Assembly (NCBI GenBank): GCA_035550715.1
Contig: DASZOP010000190.1
Span: forward strand, 1-9,265
Source: DASRVA01 sp035550715
GTDB taxonomy: Bacteria > Gemmatimonadota > Gemmatimonadetes > JACCXV01 > JAHWKZ01
Length of the DNA: 9,265 nucleotides
Direction of reading: 5' to 3'
Part shown: positions 1-6,339 of the stretch, piece after piece
Numbering within the stretch: position 1 is the first letter of the stretch
How the letters are laid out: each line of letters opens with the position of its first letter
The notes under the pieces: generated by a model
Seen by the model: the letters and a program-made list of their open reading frames with translations, nothing else
Told to the model about the DNA's origin: nothing
Database searches by the model: none
Translations under genes and position numbers: made by a program

Positions 1-739
<739 letters not shown>

Positions 740-746
740 CCCGCCC

Positions 747-1199
747 GTGCGGGTCGTTCTCCAGCGGGTCGCCGAGGCATCGGTCCGGCTCCCGGACGAG
801 TCGCCGCCCCGCGAGGCGGGTCGGATCGGGGTGGGGCTCGTGGCCCTGGTCGGCTTCACGTCCGGAGACGACGAGGAGGCCATCGCGTGGATGGCCCGCA
901 AGATCGCGGATCTCCGGGTCTTCCCCGGCGAGGGCGGCGCGATGGACCGCTCGCTCCGCGAGACGGGCGGCGGGATCCTCCTGGTCAGCCAGTTCACGCT
1001 GTACGCCGACACCCGCAAGGGGCGACGCCCCGACTTCACCGCGGCCGCGCCCTATGCCGAGGCGGAACGGCTCTTCGAGCGCTTTCGCCGGGCCTGCGAG
1101 GCCGAGCTCCCGGGCCGGGTGGCGAGCGGCCTCTTCGGGGCGAAGATGGAGGTGACGCTCCTCAACGACGGCCCGGTCACGCTGATCCTGGACCGGTGA
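747..1199 (+). CDS. dtd: D-aminoacyl-tRNA deacylase (DTD)
   Basis: This encodes a 150-residue cytosolic enzyme that hydrolyses D-amino acids (and glycine mischarged on tRNA-Ala) from tRNA, keeping D-residues out of translation. The length is normal for the family (about 145-150). The start MRVVLQRVAEASV is typical. The diagnostic SQFTLYADTRKGRRP block spans residues 81-95, and the C-terminal NDGPVT (140-145) carries the Gly-cisPro pair that screens chirality in the active site. The loop around residues 15-25 (LPDESPPREAG) is slightly longer and more proline-rich than in common homologues. The start is GTG at 747, chosen because it gives the canonical N terminus; a GGAG at 733-736, inside the end of glmS, could serve as ribosome-binding site. 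The gene overlaps maf by four bases (GTGA), so coupled translation is likely. Confidence 0.96.
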   Translation: MRVVLQRVAEASVRLPDESPPREAGRIGVGLVALVGFTSGDDEEAIAWMARKIADLRVFPGEGGAMDRSLRETGGGILLVSQFTLYADTRKGRRPDFTAAAPYAEAERLFERFRRACEAELPGRVASGLFGAKMEVTLLNDGPVTLILDR

Positions 1200-1846
1200 A
1201 CGTGGTCGCTCCTCCGATCGTGCTCGCCTCCGGAAGCGCCCGCCGCCGGGAGCTCCTGGCACGACTGGGGCTCTCGTTCGAGGTGGATCCCCCCCGACGG
1301 GAAGAGGACGTCTGGGCCGCCGGCGAGGACCCGGACGCCTATGCGAGGCGAACCTCCGCGGCCAAGGCGGCGGAAATCGTGGAGCGCCGCCCCGACGCCC
1401 TGGTCGTGGCCGGCGACACCATCGTCGTCCTGGACGGGGTCGTGCTCGGGAAGCCGCAGGATGCCGAGAGCGCGAAGGCGATGCTGGCACGACTCTCGGG
1501 ACGGGAGCACGCGGTCCACACGGCGGTCACCGTGATCGCTCCGGGGCGAGGCCGGGCCATGGGCACGGAGATCACCCGGGTTCGCTTCCGACGGCTCGGT
1601 GCGGAGGAGATCGACGACTATGTGGCGACCGGGGAGCCGCTCGACAAGGCCGGCGCGTACGGGATCCAGGAATACGGCGCGACGTTGGTGGAGGGGGTTA
1701 GCGGTTGCTACTTTAACGTCATGGGCCTGCCGGTGGTCCGCCTCCTAGCTCTGCTGGACGAAATCGGGTGGACGTACCGGGTACCCGGGCGGCTGCGGCC
1801 GGTGGACCGGGCGGCCGCCTCTTCGGGATCCGTCCCGAGCTTCTGA
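1196..1846 (+). CDS. maf: Maf family nucleoside triphosphate pyrophosphatase (YhdE type)
   Basis: This encodes a 216-residue Maf/HAM1-superfamily house-cleaning enzyme that hydrolyses non-canonical or surplus NTPs to NMP and diphosphate. Visible motifs are ASGSARR (11-17, phosphate-binding), AGDTIV with Asp74 (72-77, the catalytic acidic position), LGKP (84-87), SGREH (101-105) and TGEPLDKAGAYGIQ (145-158), then GCYFNVMGLPV. The DKAGAYGIQ form matches the YhdE group, associated with dTTP/UTP, rather than the m7GTP-preferring YceF group; substrate is inferred from this resemblance only. The start is GTG at 1196, overlapping the dtd stop; GTG at 1202 is an equally good alternative two codons later. 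No Shine-Dalgarno is evident, consistent with translational coupling. A tail of about 23 residues after the usual end (from Tyr194, rich in Arg, Pro, Ala and Ser) goes beyond the core fold and shows no recognisable motif. Confidence 0.94.
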   Translation: MNVVAPPIVLASGSARRRELLARLGLSFEVDPPRREEDVWAAGEDPDAYARRTSAAKAAEIVERRPDALVVAGDTIVVLDGVVLGKPQDAESAKAMLARLSGREHAVHTAVTVIAPGRGRAMGTEITRVRFRRLGAEEIDDYVATGEPLDKAGAYGIQEYGATLVEGVSGCYFNVMGLPVVRLLALLDEIGWTYRVPGRLRPVDRAAASSGSVPSF

Positions 1847-1867
1847 CCCTCGAGCCAGAAAGTCCCC

Positions 1868-2926
1868 ATGCCTGTCGAGACGATCCGCTGGGAAGGCGAT
1901 CACGTCCGGATGATCGACCAGACGCGGCTCCCCGCCGAGAAGGTCGAGATCGAGATCCGGACCGTGCCCGAGATGGTGGAGGCGATCCGGAGCCTCAGGA
2001 TCCGCGGCGCCCCCGCGATCGGGATCGCCGCGGCCATGGGGCTCGTCGCGTCGCTCGTCCCGCACCGGGACGCCGAGCCGGACGGCTTCCACGACCGGCT
2101 CGAGACGTTCGCCTCCGAGCTCGAGGTGGCGCGGCCGACGGCGGTCAACCTCAGATGGGCGATCGAGCGGATGCGCCGCGTCGCCCGGGAGCACCGCGAG
2201 ATGGCGGTGCCGGCCGTCTGGGAGCGGCTGGAGGAGGAGGCGCTCGCGATCTTCGAAGAGGACCGCGAGATGTGCCGGAAGATCGGCGAGGCGGCGCAGG
2301 CCGTCATCCGGGAGCGGGCGGGAATCCTCACCCATTGCAACGCCGGCGGGCTCGCCACGTCCGGTTACGGGACCGCCCTCGCCTGCGCCTACGTGGCGCA
2401 CGAGCAGGGAAAGAGGATCCGCGTGTTCGCCGACGAGACGCGGCCCCTCCTCCAGGGGAGCCGGCTGACGGCGTGGGAGCTCATGGAGAGCGGCGTCGAC
2501 GTGACCCTGATCTGCGACGACATGACGGCGGCCACGATGGCCAGAGGCGACATCGACCTCGTGATCGTCGGGGCCGACCGGATCGCCGCCAACGGCGACA
2601 CGGCCAACAAGATCGGGACCTATGGCGTGGCCATTCTGGCCCGCGAGCACGGAATCCCGTTCTACGTGGCGGCCCCCCGCACGACGTTCGACTTCGACAC
2701 GGCGACCGGCGCCGGGATCCCGATCGAGGAGCGCTCGCCGGTGGAGGTGACGCACGGCTTCGGGCCGGCCACGGCGCCCCCGGGGGTCAAGGTGTTCAGC
2801 CCGGCCTTCGACGTGACCCCTCACCGCTACATCGCCGGGTTCTTCACCGACGCGGGACTCCTCGAGCCGCCGTTCGAGGAATCGCTGCAGGTTCTCAAGG
2901 AGGAGGTCCCCGCCCCCGCCCGCTAG
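1868..2926 (+). CDS. mtnA: S-methyl-5-thioribose-1-phosphate isomerase
   Basis: This encodes a 352-residue enzyme of the eIF2B alpha/beta/delta-like family that isomerises methylthioribose-1-phosphate to methylthioribulose-1-phosphate, a step of methionine salvage or of the related shunts that dispose of methylthioadenosine or 5'-deoxyadenosine. The length is normal (about 340-370). Visible family signatures are RIRGAPAIG (44-52), THCNAGGLAT (155-164) with the probable catalytic Cys157, FADETRPLLQGSRLTAWEL (187-205) and GADRIAANGDTANKIGT, whose Asp237 is the second probable catalytic residue. The Cys/Asp pair and the RGA motif separate it from eukaryotic eIF2B subunits and from ribose-1,5-bisphosphate isomerases, which are the closest alternatives. 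The ATG at 1868 gives the expected start MPVETIRWEG; it lies 21 bases after maf with no clear Shine-Dalgarno. No other methionine-salvage gene (mtnB, mtnC, mtnD, mtnP) is visible, so the rest of the pathway must be elsewhere or absent. It is the last gene of its block. Confidence 0.95.
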   Translation: MPVETIRWEGDHVRMIDQTRLPAEKVEIEIRTVPEMVEAIRSLRIRGAPAIGIAAAMGLVASLVPHRDAEPDGFHDRLETFASELEVARPTAVNLRWAIERMRRVAREHREMAVPAVWERLEEEALAIFEEDREMCRKIGEAAQAVIRERAGILTHCNAGGLATSGYGTALACAYVAHEQGKRIRVFADETRPLLQGSRLTAWELMESGVDVTLICDDMTAATMARGDIDLVIVGADRIAANGDTANKIGTYGVAILAREHGIPFYVAAPRTTFDFDTATGAGIPIEERSPVEVTHGFGPATAPPGVKVFSPAFDVTPHRYIAGFFTDAGLLEPPFEESLQVLKEEVPAPAR

Positions 2927-2943
2927 TCGGGAGACGCCCCGGG

Positions 2944-2972
2944 TTGTCGGGTCGCTGGTGAAGCCGTATCTT
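2944..2972 (+). promoter_or_regulatory. Candidate sigma70-type promoter P1 upstream of rplM
   Basis: A -35-like TTGTCG (2944-2949) and a -10-like TATCTT (2967-2972) are separated by 17 bases. Each matches four of six consensus bases. Transcription would begin near 2979, about 8 bases before the stem-loop at 2987-3026, so such transcripts must read through that hairpin to reach rplM. Support comes from position between two gene blocks and from resemblance to the second candidate 63 bases downstream. Confidence 0.4.
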
Positions 2973-2986
2973 TGTCTTCTCGTCGC

Positions 2987-3030
2987 AAGCCTGCCGGCTC
3001 ATATCGTTGACGGGTCGGGCAGGCTTTTCT
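2987..3030 (+). terminator. Probable Rho-independent terminator after mtnA
   Basis: The arms AAGCCTGCC (2987-2995) and GGCAGGCTT (3018-3026) are perfect 9-base complements. They enclose a 22-base loop and run directly into TTTTCT. The site lies 60 bases after the mtnA stop, where the end of the glmS-dtd-maf-mtnA unit is expected. The loop is longer than in a typical terminator, and the T tract is short and partly within the stem, so efficiency may be modest. The 3' arm sits in the spacer of the second candidate promoter. Confidence 0.6.
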
Positions 3031-3035
3031 ATCTT
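3007..3035 (+). promoter_or_regulatory. Candidate sigma70-type promoter P2 for the rplM-rpsI-rpsB block
   Basis: TTGACG (3007-3012, five of six consensus bases) and TATCTT (3030-3035, four of six) are separated by the ideal 17 bases. Transcription would begin around 3041-3042, giving a leader of about 60 bases before the rplM ATG. The -35 box lies in the loop of the mtnA terminator and its 3' arm fills the spacer. This is the better of the two candidates. It would drive the ribosomal-protein block, which has no other clear promoter before it. Confidence 0.55.
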
Positions 3036-3103
3036 CAAATGCTTGACAGGGAGCGACATACGACCGGCAAGAACGCGCGGTCGGACGGATCCCGGAGACA
3101 CGC

Positions 3104-3571
3104 ATGAGAACGCATTCCGTCACGCCCGATCAGATCACCCGGCGCTGGTACGTCGTCGATGCCGAGGGGCAGACCCTGGGGCGGCTGGCGAGCCGGGTCG
3201 CCCAGATCCTGCGCGGCAAGCACAAGCCGATCTACACACCGCACCTGGACACCGGCGACCACGTCCTGATCGTCAACGCCGAAAAGGTCCACCTGACGGG
3301 CAAGAAGGCGAGCCAGAAGACCTACCACCGGTACTCGGGGTATCCCGGCGGTCTCAAGGCGACCCCGATCCGCCGCCTGCTCAGGGATCATCCCGAGCGC
3401 GTCGTCGAGAAGGCGGTCTGGGGCATGATGCCCAAGGGCAAGCTCGGGCGGAGCATGTACAAGAAGCTCAAGGTCTACGCGGGACCGGATCATCCGCACC
3501 ACGCCCAGCAGCCACAGCCGATCGATCTCGACCGCTGGCCGCCCCAGACCCAGGAGGACATCGAAGGATGA
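3104..3571 (+). CDS. rplM: 50S ribosomal protein L13
   Basis: This encodes large-subunit protein L13, an early-assembly 23S rRNA-binding protein. The 155 residues are slightly more than the 142 of E. coli, the excess being a polar C-terminal tail. Recognisable stretches are RRWYVVDAEGQTLGRLAS (13-30), LRGKHKPIYTPHLDTGDHV, NAEKVHLTGKKASQKTYHRYSGYPGGLK (about 62-85) and the L13 signature region VWGMMPKGKLGRSMYKKLKVYAG, followed by HPHHAQQP. The ATG at 3104 follows GGAG (3094-3097) by 6 bases and gives the usual start. The stop overlaps the rpsI ATG as ATGA, the classic L13-S9 pairing, implying equimolar, coupled synthesis. In E. coli L13 represses its own operon by binding the leader; whether this leader contains such a site cannot be told from one sequence. 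Confidence 0.98.
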   Translation: MRTHSVTPDQITRRWYVVDAEGQTLGRLASRVAQILRGKHKPIYTPHLDTGDHVLIVNAEKVHLTGKKASQKTYHRYSGYPGGLKATPIRRLLRDHPERVVEKAVWGMMPKGKLGRSMYKKLKVYAGPDHPHHAQQPQPIDLDRWPPQTQEDIEG

Positions 3572-3957
3572 GCAAGCAGACCGTCGGCATCGGCCGACGC
3601 AAGACCTCGGTCGCGCGCGTCTACCTGCGGCCCGGGAAGGGGCAGTGGACCGTCAACGGGCGCCCGCTGGGCGAGTACTTCCCGCGCTCGCTCCACGTCA
3701 CCCAGTGCCAGAAGCCGTTGGAGATCGGCAAGACAGGCGGGCAGTACGACGTCGTCGTGAACGTCCAGGGCGGCGGGCTGACGGGACAGGCCGGAGCGAT
3801 TCAGCTCGGGCTGGCGCGGGCGCTCGTCCTCGCCGACGAAACGTTGCGCGCTCCGCTCAAGACCGGCGGGATGCTGACCCGCGATCCGCGGATGGTCGAG
3901 CGCAAGAAGTACGGCCGTCCGAAGGCCCGCAAGCGCTTCCAGTTCTCGAAGCGGTAA
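3568..3957 (+). CDS. rpsI: 30S ribosomal protein S9
   Basis: This encodes small-subunit protein S9, 129 residues, whose C-terminal tail reaches the P-site tRNA anticodon. Visible hallmarks are GIGRRKTSVARVYLRPG (7-23), the S9 signature GGGLTGQAGAIQLGLARAL (68-86), LTRDPRMVERKKYGRPKARK and the highly conserved end RFQFSKR, including the terminal Lys-Arg that contacts tRNA. The ATG at 3568 overlaps the rplM stop by four bases and follows AGGAGG at 3552-3557 with a 10-base spacer. It is followed by 158 bases before rpsB without an obvious promoter, so transcription probably continues into the rpsB-tsf genes. Confidence 0.98.
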   Translation: MSKQTVGIGRRKTSVARVYLRPGKGQWTVNGRPLGEYFPRSLHVTQCQKPLEIGKTGGQYDVVVNVQGGGLTGQAGAIQLGLARALVLADETLRAPLKTGGMLTRDPRMVERKKYGRPKARKRFQFSKR

Positions 3958-4050
3958 GCCGCGACGAGCTCGGGTCGACGGCGAGCGCCGGTCGGCCCAA
4001 ATCCACACACCGGCGGAGGGGTCCGCGGGTGTCCGGAACCGCAACCCTGC

Positions 4051-4070
4051 GGTCTCCGGATCGCGGAGCC
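4051..4070 (+). promoter_or_regulatory. Possible stem-loop in the rpsB leader
   Basis: The 158-base rpsI-rpsB gap holds no recognisable -10/-35 pair. It contains CTCCG (4054-4058) and CGGAG (4064-4068) pairing around a 5-base loop. If T4053 is bulged, G4051-G4052 with C4069-C4070 extends this to 7 bp. It lies about 30 bases before a strong AGGAGGAGGT ribosome-binding site (4099-4108). Bacterial S2 represses its own operon through an rpsB leader RNA, so a structure here is plausible, but short GC-rich hairpins arise by chance at this base composition. Confidence 0.25.
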
Positions 4071-4115
4071 CCGTCGAACCCGGTGGAGGCTGAACCCGAG
4101 GAGGAGGTACCGCCC

Positions 4116-4952
4116 ATGGCGGTCAGCGAACAGCTCCGCGCCTTGCTCGAGGCGGGAGTGCACTTCGGTCACCAGACCCGCCGCTGGAACCCCAAGATGC
4201 GGCGGTTCATCTTCGCCGAGCGCAACGGCATCTATCTCATCGACCTGAACAAGACCCTGCGCCAGCTCGAGCGCGCCAGAGAAGTCGTGTCGGACATCGC
4301 CGGGCAGGGCAAACGCGTCCTGTTCGTCTGCACCAAGCGGCACCTCACGCACATCGTGCGCGAGGAAGCGGAGCGGTGCGGCCAGTTCTACGTCACCAAT
4401 CGCTGGCTGGGCGGCACCCTTACCAACTTCCGGACGATCAAGAAGAACCTGAAGCGGCTGAAGGAGATCGAGCGCATGCGCACCGACGGCACGTTCGAGC
4501 TTCTGCCGAAGAAGGAAGTGATCGAGATCGAGCGGGAGTACGACAAGCTGTATCGCAACCTGTCCGGCATCGCCGACATGGAGGAGCTGCCCGGCGCCGT
4601 CTTCGTGGTCGACGCGCGCAAGGAGCGGATCGCAGTGAACGAGGCGAACAAGCTGGGGATCCCGCTGATCGCCATCGTAGACACGAATGCCGATCCGGAT
4701 CTGATCACCGTGCCGATCGCCGGGAACGACGACGCGATCAAATCCGTCCGGTTGATTGCCGGTCAGATCGCCGACGCGATCGCGGAGGCGCAGGCGCGGC
4801 TGGTCAAGGAGGAGGCCGCCAGCCAGGATGGCGAGAAGGCCGCGGTGACGGCGGCGCCCGAGGTGCCCCGCCGGCCACGCCGCCGCGTGCGCGCCCGCCT
4901 GCCGGTCGAGCCGGGCGAGGGTGTGGGGGAAGCCGAGGAAGTGGAGGAATAG
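4116..4952 (+). CDS. rpsB: 30S ribosomal protein S2
   Basis: This encodes S2, which binds late to the 30S head-body junction and helps recruit S1. There are 278 residues against 241 in E. coli. Family blocks are LLEAGVHFGHQTRRWNPKM (10-28), FIFAERNGIYLIDLNKT (31-47), FYVTNRWLGGTLTNF (91-105), LPGAVFVVDARKERIAVNEA (158-177) and IPLIAIVDTNADPDLITVPIAGNDDA (182-207). After about residue 232 comes a lineage-specific tail: an Ala/Glu-rich stretch, the arginine-rich segment PRRPRRRVRARLP (251-263) and an acidic end GEAEEVEE. The ATG at 4116 follows a strong AGGAGGT (4102-4108) with a 7-base spacer. tsf starts one base after the stop, the near-universal rpsB-tsf pair. Confidence 0.98.
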   Translation: MAVSEQLRALLEAGVHFGHQTRRWNPKMRRFIFAERNGIYLIDLNKTLRQLERAREVVSDIAGQGKRVLFVCTKRHLTHIVREEAERCGQFYVTNRWLGGTLTNFRTIKKNLKRLKEIERMRTDGTFELLPKKEVIEIEREYDKLYRNLSGIADMEELPGAVFVVDARKERIAVNEANKLGIPLIAIVDTNADPDLITVPIAGNDDAIKSVRLIAGQIADAIAEAQARLVKEEAASQDGEKAAVTAAPEVPRRPRRRVRARLPVEPGEGVGEAEEVEE

Positions 4953-4953
4953 C

Positions 4954-5553
4954 ATGACGACCGTAACCGCATCCCAGGTCCAGGAGCTCCGGCAACGGAC
5001 CGGGGTGGGTATGATGGAGTGCAAACGCGCCCTGGAGGAGGCCCAGGGAGACATCGACCGCGCCGTCGACATCCTGCGTCTCAAGGGCCAGGCCAAGGCG
5101 GCCAAGAAGGCAGGCCGGGTCGCCAACGAGGGCCGCGTCGAGGCCTACATCCACCTGGGCGGCAAGATCGGCGTCCTGATCGAGCTCGACTGCGAGACCG
5201 ACTTCGTCGCCAAGACCGACGATTATCGCGACCTGGCGCGCACTCTCGCCATGCAGGTCGCGGCGACCAGTCCCCTGGCGGTGCGGCGCGAGGAGATCGA
5301 CCCGGAGGTGGTCGAGCGGGAGGCCGCGATTTACCGTCAACAGGCGGAGGAGTCGGGCAAGCCCGCGGAGATCGTCGAGAAGATCGCCCGTGGACGTCTG
5401 GACAAGTGGTACCAGGAGGTCTGTCTCCTCGAGCAGGCGTTCGTCAAGGACCCCGACCGGAAGGTCTCGGATGTCGTCACGGAAGCCGTCCAGCGGCTCG
5501 GAGAGAACATCGTCGTCCGGAGGTTTGTCCGCTTCGAGGTCGGCGGCGAGTAA
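4954..5553 (+). CDS. tsf: Elongation factor Ts (short form)
   Basis: EF-Ts is the guanine-nucleotide exchange factor that releases GDP from EF-Tu. This protein has 199 residues, against about 283 in E. coli and about 196 in Thermus, so it is the short form with a reduced core region. Visible parts are an N-terminal UBA-like EF-Tu-binding domain (about 5-45, with VQELRQRTGVGMMECKRAL), the exchange motif CETDFVAKTDDY (80-91) with the key TDFV at 82-85, a charged helical stretch EEIDPEVVEREAAIYRQQAE (113-132), and the EKIARGRL...LLEQAFVKD block. The end, GENIVVRRFVRFEVG, is typical of short forms. The ATG at 4954 follows GGAGG (4943-4947) at 6 bases, one base after the rpsB stop. The nearest alternative, a truncated long-form gene, is unlikely because the C terminus is a complete canonical ending. 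Confidence 0.97.
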   Translation: MTTVTASQVQELRQRTGVGMMECKRALEEAQGDIDRAVDILRLKGQAKAAKKAGRVANEGRVEAYIHLGGKIGVLIELDCETDFVAKTDDYRDLARTLAMQVAATSPLAVRREEIDPEVVEREAAIYRQQAEESGKPAEIVEKIARGRLDKWYQEVCLLEQAFVKDPDRKVSDVVTEAVQRLGENIVVRRFVRFEVGGE

Positions 5554-5575
5554 GTCGACCGGTCCGGACGCCCCC

Positions 5576-6298
5576 GTGACGCGGTCCGGGCTGAGATACG
5601 GTCGGATCCTCCTGAAGCTCTCGGGGGAGGCGCTCGCCGGCGAGCGGGGCTTCGGCATCGACCCGCCGACCGTCGACCGGCTGACCGACGAGATCGCCGA
5701 CATTCACTCCAGCGGCGTCGAGCTGGCCCTCGTGGTCGGGGGCGGCAACATCGTCCGCGGCACGGTGGCCAGCGAGTACGGCATGGACCGTGTGTCCGCC
5801 GACTACATGGGCATGCTGTCTACGGTGATCAATGCGCTCGGCCTGCAGGATCTGCTCGAGCGCAAGAGCGTCGACACCCGGCTCCTCACGGCCATCCGGA
5901 TGGACGAGATCGCCGAGCCGTACATCCGGCGACGCGCCATCCGGCACCTCGAGAAGGGGCGCGTGGTCCTGTTCGCCGGAGGCACGGGGAACCCCTACTT
6001 CAGCACCGACACGGCCGCCGTCCTGCGCGCCATCGAAATCGGTGCGGACATCATCCTCAAGGCGACCAAGGTGGACGGGATCTACTCCGCCGATCCCGCC
6101 ACGCACCCCGACGCACGGTTCATCGATCGCATCTCGCACCAGGAGGTCCTGAACCGTGACCTCAAGGTGATGGACGCCACGGCGGTGGCGATGAGCCGGG
6201 AGAACGATCTCCCGATCATCGTCTTCAACATCGGGGCCAACGGCGCCGTTCGAAGCATCCTCGCCGGAGAGGCCGTCGGGTCCGTCGTCAGCGGCTGA
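5576..6298 (+). CDS. pyrH: UMP kinase
   Basis: This is the bacterial-type UMP kinase of the amino-acid kinase family, phosphorylating UMP to UDP with ATP; the enzyme is hexameric and allosterically regulated by GTP and UTP in characterised relatives. There are 240 residues, the standard length. Motifs are LLKLSGEALAG (12-22), GGGNIVRG (55-62), DYMGMLSTVIN (76-86), FAGGTGNPYFSTDTAA (133-148, UMP-binding), LKATKVDGIYSADP (161-174) and VMDATAVAMSRENDLPI (198-214). The GTG at 5576 gives the standard length; there is no clear Shine-Dalgarno, and the 22-base gap after tsf is featureless. An in-frame CTG at 5591 would be a poorer alternative. The order tsf-pyrH-frr is conserved across bacteria. Confidence 0.97.
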   Translation: MTRSGLRYGRILLKLSGEALAGERGFGIDPPTVDRLTDEIADIHSSGVELALVVGGGNIVRGTVASEYGMDRVSADYMGMLSTVINALGLQDLLERKSVDTRLLTAIRMDEIAEPYIRRRAIRHLEKGRVVLFAGGTGNPYFSTDTAAVLRAIEIGADIILKATKVDGIYSADPATHPDARFIDRISHQEVLNRDLKVMDATAVAMSRENDLPIIVFNIGANGAVRSILAGEAVGSVVSG

Positions 6299-6339
6299 AG
6301 TCCACCGTTCGCGAGATCGGAGGGAGGCAGCGCAGGGGA

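Noticed and set aside
1788..1819. GC-rich inverted repeat in the maf tail (GGCGGC/GCCGCC enclosing CCGG-TGGA-CCGG)
   Set aside because: It lies inside coding sequence, has an asymmetric internal loop and no T tract. It could form in RNA but is not supported as a terminator.
1745..2824. Long open frame of 359 codons on the minus strand opposite mtnA
   Set aside because: Its product is Arg/His/Asp/Gly-rich low-complexity sequence with no family motif. It lies opposite a clear mtnA with intact catalytic residues. Such antisense frames are expected at this GC content.
1768..2961. 397-codon plus-strand frame overlapping mtnA
   Set aside because: The translation is almost entirely Arg, Gly, Pro, Asp and Ala, an out-of-frame reading of mtnA. 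The mtnA frame carries the family motifs.
3043..3071. Perfect TTGACA at 3043-3048 as a third promoter
   Set aside because: The -35 box is ideal, but 16-18 bases downstream there is only GC-rich sequence (around CGGCAAGA) with no -10-like hexamer. It falls just after the predicted P2 start, so I do not call a promoter here.
3952..3963. GCGG-TAAG-CCGC hairpin over the rpsI stop codon
   Set aside because: Only four base pairs with no T tract. It is too small to be a terminator.
3801..5126. 441-codon open frame on the minus strand opposite rpsI, rpsB and tsf
   Set aside because: It spans three unmistakable genes on the other strand and resembles no protein family. It is a composition artefact of GC-rich codons.
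4804..5703. Minus-strand frame of 299 codons opposite tsf and the start of pyrH, and similar frames at 552-1490 and 6082-6942
   Set aside because: All lie opposite well-supported genes. Their low-complexity translations show no recognisable domain.
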